This document shows positions 58,865 through 64,000 of a stretch of DNA of 64,000 bases, piece by piece. Numbering within the stretch: position 1 is the first letter of the stretch; the number at the start of each line of letters is the position of its first letter. The notes below the pieces were generated by a model, which saw only the letters and a program-made list of their open reading frames with translations, did no database searches and was not told the origin of the DNA. The stretch is taken from assembly GCF_000046705.1 (NCBI RefSeq), contig NC_005956.1, forward strand, positions 186,001 to 250,000, read 5' to 3'. This DNA comes from Bartonella henselae str. Houston-1 (GTDB lineage: Bacteria; Pseudomonadota; Alphaproteobacteria; Rhizobiales; Rhizobiaceae). The position numbers and the translations under genes were made by a program.

Positions 58865-60436
58865 TTGACTCTGTTACAGATTGTTATCAGTTTTATCATA
58901 TTTTTTTTTATTGCGTCTATGTTAGCGATTTACACTTATGGGCGTTTTGTTAAAAATGCTCGGGGGGAGCATTCTTATGCGCTGACTGTTAAGAAAGATG
59001 AAACCAAGCTTGACCGTATAATAAGTCAATTAGCGGAGAAAACCGATGGGTTAGGGGTTGATAAAGATGCTCTTTCGCTTATCATCAGCAACTTGGATGC
59101 GTTTTGTGTTCGTGCGGTAGGAGCAGCAAAGGCTGGGCGTAGTCTTGATCTCATGTATTATATTTGGGACGATGATTTAACAGGACGCTTATTATTAAGT
59201 GAAATAGTGGAGGCTGCTGATCGGGGTGTTCGTGTGCGCCTTCTTTTAGATGATATTAACGCTCAGGCACGTGATCCAGCTTATATGGCGCTAGATAAAC
59301 ATCCCCATATTGAAGTAAGAATGTTTAATCCAGGGCGATCACGTAAGGGTGGTGTACGCCGTGGTTTAGAGATTATATTGCGGGCAATTACTGTAACACG
59401 CAGAATGCATAATAAGGCTTTTATTGTGGATGGTCGTATGGCTTTTGTAGGGGGACGTAATCTTGCAGACTCTTATTTTGACGCTGGTAAAGAATCACAT
59501 TTTCGAGACTTAGATTTGATGTTAATAGGTCCTTCGGTTAAAAAGGTGGAAAACATCTTTGATGATTTTTGGAATAGCGCTGTCGTTTTACCGATTCACA
59601 CTTTAGTTGTTCCTAAAAGTGTAAATGATCTTGCTTTTTGGAGGGAAAAATTACGACAATTTCGTGATTCCAAAGCTGCAAAAGTTTATTTAGATTATGT
59701 CAAGAAGCATATTAGTTTTGACTGTTTTATTCAGACAGGAAAGCGATTATTTTTAGCAGATAAAGTTGTTGTTCTTTCTGATCCTCCGGAAAAAGTATTG
59801 CGCAAAAAAGCAGAAAATTGGCTCATGAAAGCACTCTCACAGGTTATTGAAGACGCCCAAAAAACGGTTCAGATTACATCACCTTATTTTGTTCCTGGTA
59901 AGGTAGGTACGCAGAATTTTAGCAATTTGGTTTCAAAAGGTGTTGATGTCAAAATTCTTACGAATTCTTTAGCAGCCACTGATGTGGCACTCGTGCATGG
60001 TGGTTATGTACCTTATCGTAAGATGTTATTGAAAAGTGGTGTTAAGCTCTATGAGTTAAAACCAGGTGGAAATATGCACGGGTTGCGACTGTTTCGATCA
60101 AGTAAGGCTAGTTTACATACCAAAGCTTTTTTAGTTGATCGTAAAACTGCTTTTATTGGATCTTTAAACTTTGATCCTCGATCAGCTGCGTTGAATACAG
60201 AAATGGGTATTCTTTTTGAATGTGCCCCCATTACAACGCGATTAGATTTGCTTTTTGCTGAAGAAACGACGGGTGAAATGAGTTATCATCTCCGTCTTAA
60301 TGACAACAACCGCATTTATTGGGATTTTATTGAAAACGAAAAACAGTATAGCGTTAATTATGAGCCAGAAAGCAATTTTTGGCGTCGTGCGTTTGCAAAA
60401 ATAATAAGTTGGTTACCGATTGAATCACAATTGTAA
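58865..60436 (+). CDS. Phospholipase D-superfamily protein (cardiolipin-synthase-like)
   Basis: A membrane-anchored protein of 523 residues with one N-terminal transmembrane helix (LLQIVISFIIFFFIASMLAI) and two HKD motifs, MHNKAFIVDGRMAFVGGRN (His182) and LHTKAFLVDRKTAFIGSLN (His418), with the usual spacing. The family includes cardiolipin synthases and phospholipases D that transfer or hydrolyse phosphatidyl groups. A lipid-synthesis role is likely but the exact substrate is open. The start is a TTG with only a weak ribosome binding site. It lies alone between the response regulator and guaB. Confidence 0.87.
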   Translation: MTLLQIVISFIIFFFIASMLAIYTYGRFVKNARGEHSYALTVKKDETKLDRIISQLAEKTDGLGVDKDALSLIISNLDAFCVRAVGAAKAGRSLDLMYYIWDDDLTGRLLLSEIVEAADRGVRVRLLLDDINAQARDPAYMALDKHPHIEVRMFNPGRSRKGGVRRGLEIILRAITVTRRMHNKAFIVDGRMAFVGGRNLADSYFDAGKESHFRDLDLMLIGPSVKKVENIFDDFWNSAVVLPIHTLVVPKSVNDLAFWREKLRQFRDSKAAKVYLDYVKKHISFDCFIQTGKRLFLADKVVVLSDPPEKVLRKKAENWLMKALSQVIEDAQKTVQITSPYFVPGKVGTQNFSNLVSKGVDVKILTNSLAATDVALVHGGYVPYRKMLLKSGVKLYELKPGGNMHGLRLFRSSKASLHTKAFLVDRKTAFIGSLNFDPRSAALNTEMGILFECAPITTRLDLLFAEETTGEMSYHLRLNDNNRIYWDFIENEKQYSVNYEPESNFWRRAFAKIISWLPIESQL

Positions 60437-60587
60437 ATTTTATAAACTATAATCAAAAAAATTATTTTTATTTTTCTTTTCATTTTTTTTTAAGCATGGC
60501 ATAATTTTGTGTCAATCCACAATTTATGAGAACCGCAGTTGTATTCAAAACTACTGACAGTGTTTTTTTATATAAAGGAATTTGGCT

Positions 60588-62087
60588 ATGGCAAAGATTG
60601 TTGAAACAGGGACAGGTGCATTAGCATTGACTTTTGATGATGTGCTTTTACAGCCAGGTCATTCTCTTGTAATGCCTAGTCAAGTAGATCTTAGCACGCG
60701 TATTGCAGCTGATATTAAGCTGAATTTGCCGTTGCTTTCTGCTGCAATGGATACTGTGACAGAATCGCGTTTGGCAATTGCTATGGCTCAAGCTGGTGGT
60801 CTTGGCGTTATCCATCGTAATATGTCTCCTACAGAGCAGGCTGAAGAAGTCCGTCAAGTAAAAAAGTTTGAATCTGGTATGGTTGTTAATCCCGTAACAA
60901 TTGGTCCTGATGCAACACTTGAAGAGGCAAAAGCTTTAATGCGCTCTCATGGTATCTCCGGTATTCCGGTTGTTGAAAATGGCATTAAAGGTGAGACTGC
61001 TGGACGGCTTGTTGGTATCTTGACGAATAGAGATGTGCGTTTTGCATCAGATCTAAAACAAAAAATTTATGAATTAATGACGCATGAAAATTTGATCACA
61101 GTGCGTGAAAATGTCCAACTCAATGAAGCGAAATATCTTTTACATCATCACCGTATTGAAAAATTATTGGTTGTGGATGAACACAATCGCTGTGTTGGTT
61201 TGATAACAGTGAAGGATATTGAAAAAGCACAATTAAATCCAAATGCTGCCAAAGATTCGCAAGGTCGCTTGCGTGTTGCTGCTGCAATGAGTGTAGGCAA
61301 TGATGGTGTTGAGCGAGCTGAACGATTAATTGATGCAGGAGTAGATGTGCTGGTAATTGATACGGCTCATGGACATTCTCAGCGTGTGCTAGAAACAGTT
61401 GAACGTGTTAAAAAAATGGCGTTTTCTCCAGCTCTTATTGCTGGTAATGTAGCAACTCCACAAGCAACACAAGCTTTGATTGATAGTGGTGCAGATGCTG
61501 TAAAAGTTGGTATTGGTCCTGGTTCTATTTGTACAACGCGCATTGTTGCAGGGGTGGGTGTTCCGCAACTTGCGGCCATTATGAGTGCTGCAGAAGTTGC
61601 TGACAAAGCAGGTATTCCTGTGATTGCTGATGGTGGGATCAAAGCTTCGGGAGATTTTGCGAAAGCTTTGGCAGGTGGGGCTTGTTCTGTTATGATTGGC
61701 TCTCTTTTGGCGGGTACAGAAGAAAGCCCTGGTGAGGTTTATCTTTATCAAGGACGATCTTTTAAAGCTTATCGCGGTATGGGATCTGTTGGTGCTATGG
61801 TGGGAGGGTCGGCAGATCGTTATTTTCAAGATGAAGTTCGTGATGAACTTAAATTGGTGCCTGAGGGTGTTGAGGGTCAAGTTGCTTATAAAGGGCCGAT
61901 AGCGTCGGTTTTGCATCAGCTAGCTGGTGGGTTGCGTGCGTCGATGGGGTATGTTGGGGCAAAAAATCTAGCGGAGTTTCGCGAAAAAGCAACATTTGTT
62001 CGTATTACGAATGCTGGACTTCATGAAAGTCATACACATGATGTTGCTATCACACGGGAAAGTCCAAATTATCGCAGACCTGTTTGA
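60588..62087 (+). CDS. guaB: Inosine-5'-monophosphate dehydrogenase
   Basis: Oxidises IMP to XMP with NAD+, the committed step to GMP. Key segments are [25 protein letters not shown], a CBS pair (residues about 95-205) inserted in the barrel, [10 protein letters not shown], the catalytic loop [16 protein letters not shown] with Cys315, and the flap [10 protein letters not shown]. The TTG at 60582 is too close to AAAGGA, so I take ATG 60588 (8 nt spacing), giving 499 residues. It is followed by a small minus-strand gene and an RsmB-family gene, a common neighbourhood in the order. Confidence 0.97.
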   Translation: MAKIVETGTGALALTFDDVLLQPGHSLVMPSQVDLSTRIAADIKLNLPLLSAAMDTVTESRLAIAMAQAGGLGVIHRNMSPTEQAEEVRQVKKFESGMVVNPVTIGPDATLEEAKALMRSHGISGIPVVENGIKGETAGRLVGILTNRDVRFASDLKQKIYELMTHENLITVRENVQLNEAKYLLHHHRIEKLLVVDEHNRCVGLITVKDIEKAQLNPNAAKDSQGRLRVAAAMSVGNDGVERAERLIDAGVDVLVIDTAHGHSQRVLETVERVKKMAFSPALIAGNVATPQATQALIDSGADAVKVGIGPGSICTTRIVAGVGVPQLAAIMSAAEVADKAGIPVIADGGIKASGDFAKALAGGACSVMIGSLLAGTEESPGEVYLYQGRSFKAYRGMGSVGAMVGGSADRYFQDEVRDELKLVPEGVEGQVAYKGPIASVLHQLAGGLRASMGYVGAKNLAEFREKATFVRITNAGLHESHTHDVAITRESPNYRRPV

Positions 62088-62215
62088 TGCGTAAAAGCTT
62101 AGAGTCATTTTGTAAAAATCTCGAAGACTTTTTAGAAAACCGTACGGAAATAGTCGTTTTTTCTCTTGTGATTTGATACAATAGTCTAAAAAGCACAAAG
62201 GTAAACAATCGGAGG

Positions 62216-62248
62216 GAAAGAATTGGAGGTTAACATTCCAATTCTTTC
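62216..62248. terminator. Perfect 12-bp inverted repeat between converging genes
   Basis: GAAAGAATTGGA (62216-62227) is the exact reverse complement of 62237-62248, with a 9-base loop. It lies between the ends of guaB and the small minus-strand gene, so a bidirectional terminator is likely, although no long T run follows on either side. Confidence 0.55.
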
Positions 62249-62273
62249 TGTAAGTTATATAAAATTAAAGGAA

Positions 62274-62423
62274 TTAACTTTTTGTCGTCTTCCGCTCTGA
62301 TTTTGACGCGCGTTGGCGAGTGTTAGCCTGATCACTTTGGATGGATTTCTTTCCATTGTTTGAGGGCAGTGTATTGTGACGGCCTTTAGATGAAGTTGTT
62401 TTCCCATTATTGTAAGTGTTCAT
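62274..62423 (-). CDS. Small basic hypothetical protein (49 aa)
   Basis: Reads MNTYNNGKTTSSKGRHNTLP ... ARQRASKSERKTTKS-type sequence: 49 residues, highly basic and polar, rich in Ser/Thr/Asn/Lys, with no hydrophobic core and thus probably disordered or nucleic-acid binding. AAGGAG lies 7 nt before the ATG on the minus strand, and the upstream inverted repeat at 62216-62248 would end its transcript. I do not know its function. Its ribosome binding site, terminator and compact frame make it a likely real gene. Confidence 0.6.
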   Translation of the reverse strand: MNTYNNGKTTSSKGRHNTLPSNNGKKSIQSDQANTRQRASKSERKTTKS

Positions 62424-62945
62424 TATTTTCTCCTTTTAAATTATCTGGCTTATGGCCAGTATAGTAAAAACGGTAATGCCAAATAGTGGTTCCAAGCATT
62501 TTCTAAAAAGTTAATATTTTATTAGGAATAAGATAACTGTGCAGGTCTTAGTAAAAGTGTTTCTTTTCATTTTCAGAAAGAGAGCATTTTCAAGATAGTG
62601 GATATCGGATGTTCTGTACTGTTTATAGAGAGCTATGAAAATTCATTTATAAAGGAATAAAGGTGGTGACAATTTCTGCGTACCTCTATTGGAAGAGGGA
62701 TTTTAAGGGTACATTCTGTTTTGTAATATCAAGCTAGACTTATGTGTATTTTAAGATGAGAGCAATGTGAACGGATAGTACGTGAGGGAAAAAGTTTTGC
62801 TACTATCAAAAAACGTAATCAGAATCATACAATATGCAATGCAAACTTGAGGTAATTTTGAGAGGATTCCATTGGCAGTAAGAGAGATAATGTTGTTCTT
62901 TTCTTAAATTTTTTAGGTTTTTATAGAATTCAATGGGAGAGATGA
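62424..62945. other. Intergenic region before the RsmB-family gene
   Basis: About 520 bases holding the divergent promoters of the small minus-strand gene and the methyltransferase. An open minus-strand frame from 62806 to 63090 is a shadow of the methyltransferase start. Nothing else is supported. Confidence 0.4.
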
Positions 62946-64000
62946 ATGCGCTTAGGTGGGCGTTTGCAAGCAGCAATAGATGTTCTAAAAGAGATAGAAA
63001 TTCGGCATCGCCCAATAGGTGAAGCTTTAAAAGATTGGGGAGTTTGTCATCGCTTTGCAGGAGCAAGTGATCGTGCAGCAATTGGTACAATTGTTTATGA
63101 TGTCTTAAGACGACGTTATTCTTTACAATGGCGTATGGAGAGTGATGATATTCGGGATAGTGTTTTTGGAACTTTATTAGATACTAATAAAATGACCATT
63201 GAACAAATTGACGGTGAATTAGAAGGGGATCGATTTGCACCGCAGTTATTAGGGATGAGGCAGCGTCAATCATGGCAAAGGCGGCAATTAGTTGATGCAC
63301 CAGACTATATTCGTGGTGATATTCCCCAATGGTGTCAAGCGCATTTGCGTCCTTTATTTGCCGACAATTGGGTCATTGAAGCTGCTGCATTAGCAACACG
63401 TCCTTCTTTAGATTTACGTGTGAATAGTTTGAAGGCAACGCCAGAGAAGGTTTTTCAGGAGTTAGCAAAAAACAAAGTTCAATCCTTTTCATGGTTTCGG
63501 CAAGCCTTAAGAATTGCACCGATTGAAAAATTTGGACGTCATCCCAATGTTCAAGTTAAACCAGCTTTCCAAAAGGGGCATTTTGAAATACAAGATTTGG
63601 GATCCCAAATTGTTGCTCACCTGGTAGAAGCAAAAGAAAGAATGCAAGTATTGGACTATTGTGCCGGTGCTGGTGGAAAAACTTTGGCTTTAGCTGCCAG
63701 TATGAAGAATCAAGGGCAAATTTATGCTTATGATTCCGATAAAGCCCGTTTAGCTCCTATTTTTGATCGTCTTCGACGCGCTGGTGTTCGTAATGTACAG
63801 CCGCGGGCGCAAAGAGAAGAATTGCAGTCCTTAGTAGGTCGGATGGATAGAGTTTTGCTAGATGCTCCATGTAGTGGTACAGGAACATGGCGGCGGCATC
63901 CAGATACGAAATGGCGTTTAACGTTAGAACAGGTAAGACAACGCCAAAGGGAACAGAGAGCTATTTTGAATGAGACTATAGACTATCTTAAATTGAATGG
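62946..64000 (+). CDS. RsmB/NOP-family rRNA (cytosine-C5)-methyltransferase, 3' end outside the window
   Basis: A SAM-dependent RNA methyltransferase; at least 351 codons are present and the frame is still open at the window end. ATG 62946 follows GGGAGAG by about 5 nt. The N-terminal part (MRLGGRLQAAIDVLKEIEIR) is the helical NusB-like/pre-PUA region. Then come DLRVNSLKATPEKV, the SAM motif VLDYCAGAGGKTLALAA and the catalytic motif LLDAPCSGTGTWRRHPDTKW. The second catalytic Cys of RsmB-type enzymes is the PCSG one seen here. By family it methylates a cytosine of 16S rRNA; the exact base is not determined. Confidence 0.92.
   Translation, partial: MRLGGRLQAAIDVLKEIEIRHRPIGEALKDWGVCHRFAGASDRAAIGTIVYDVLRRRYSLQWRMESDDIRDSVFGTLLDTNKMTIEQIDGELEGDRFAPQLLGMRQRQSWQRRQLVDAPDYIRGDIPQWCQAHLRPLFADNWVIEAAALATRPSLDLRVNSLKATPEKVFQELAKNKVQSFSWFRQALRIAPIEKFGRHPNVQVKPAFQKGHFEIQDLGSQIVAHLVEAKERMQVLDYCAGAGGKTLALAASMKNQGQIYAYDSDKARLAPIFDRLRRAGVRNVQPRAQREELQSLVGRMDRVLLDAPCSGTGTWRRHPDTKWRLTLEQVRQRQREQRAILNETIDYLKLN

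Overview
The window looks like a Bartonella chromosome (Alphaproteobacteria, Hyphomicrobiales). The evidence is a set of BadA/Vomp-type trimeric autotransporter adhesin genes with the Bartonella head signature (GSHGSIV, GDDDFCG), the ctpA - ialA - ialB invasion locus, an Omp10-like lipoprotein, an AT-rich base composition and a conserved alphaproteobacterial housekeeping order. The species cannot be named from the sequence alone.

Layout. Positions 1-3225 hold a fused fructose-type PTS protein (EIIA-HPr-EI) without its usual permease and kinase neighbours. A tRNA-Ser(GGA) at 3669-3758 marks the edge of an accessory region. From 3759 to about 10975 there is decayed DNA, a broken MFS transporter, two small minus-strand hypothetical genes, and two tandem copies of a module made of a conserved RNA-like block followed by a helix-turn-helix regulator gene. 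The arrangement resembles the Brt RNA / Trp regulator pairs reported to control badA in B. henselae, and it lies just upstream of the adhesin genes. From 10976 to 28646 come a 1726-residue adhesin, a gutted adhesin remnant that keeps its membrane anchor, and a giant adhesin of about 3,000 residues. The giant has a stalk containing a 1272-bp tandem repeat, and its anchor is out of frame by one missing base. An IalB-family gene overlaps its end.

From 30149 the window is mostly core genome. ppx and rlmE are followed by obgE-proB-proA-nadD (GTPase, proline and NAD synthesis), rsfS-rlmH (ribosome silencing and 23S methylation), envC-like-ctpA-ialA/rppH-ialB (envelope and invasion), yggT and a DUF167 gene. 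Reverse-strand ppa, typA/bipA and mgtE follow, then an M3 metallopeptidase, a minus-strand murein transglycosylase/SGNH pair, galU-kdsD (envelope polysaccharide), an omp10-like lipoprotein, a degenerate NtrC-family response regulator, a phospholipase D/cardiolipin synthase-like gene, guaB, a 49-residue conserved-looking small gene, and the start of an RsmB-family rRNA methyltransferase that runs off the end.

The parts most worth attention are the duplicated RNA-plus-regulator modules with swapped DNA-binding domains and different palindromes, and the recombination-prone adhesin array beside them. Together they could form a local circuit that changes surface adhesin expression and structure.
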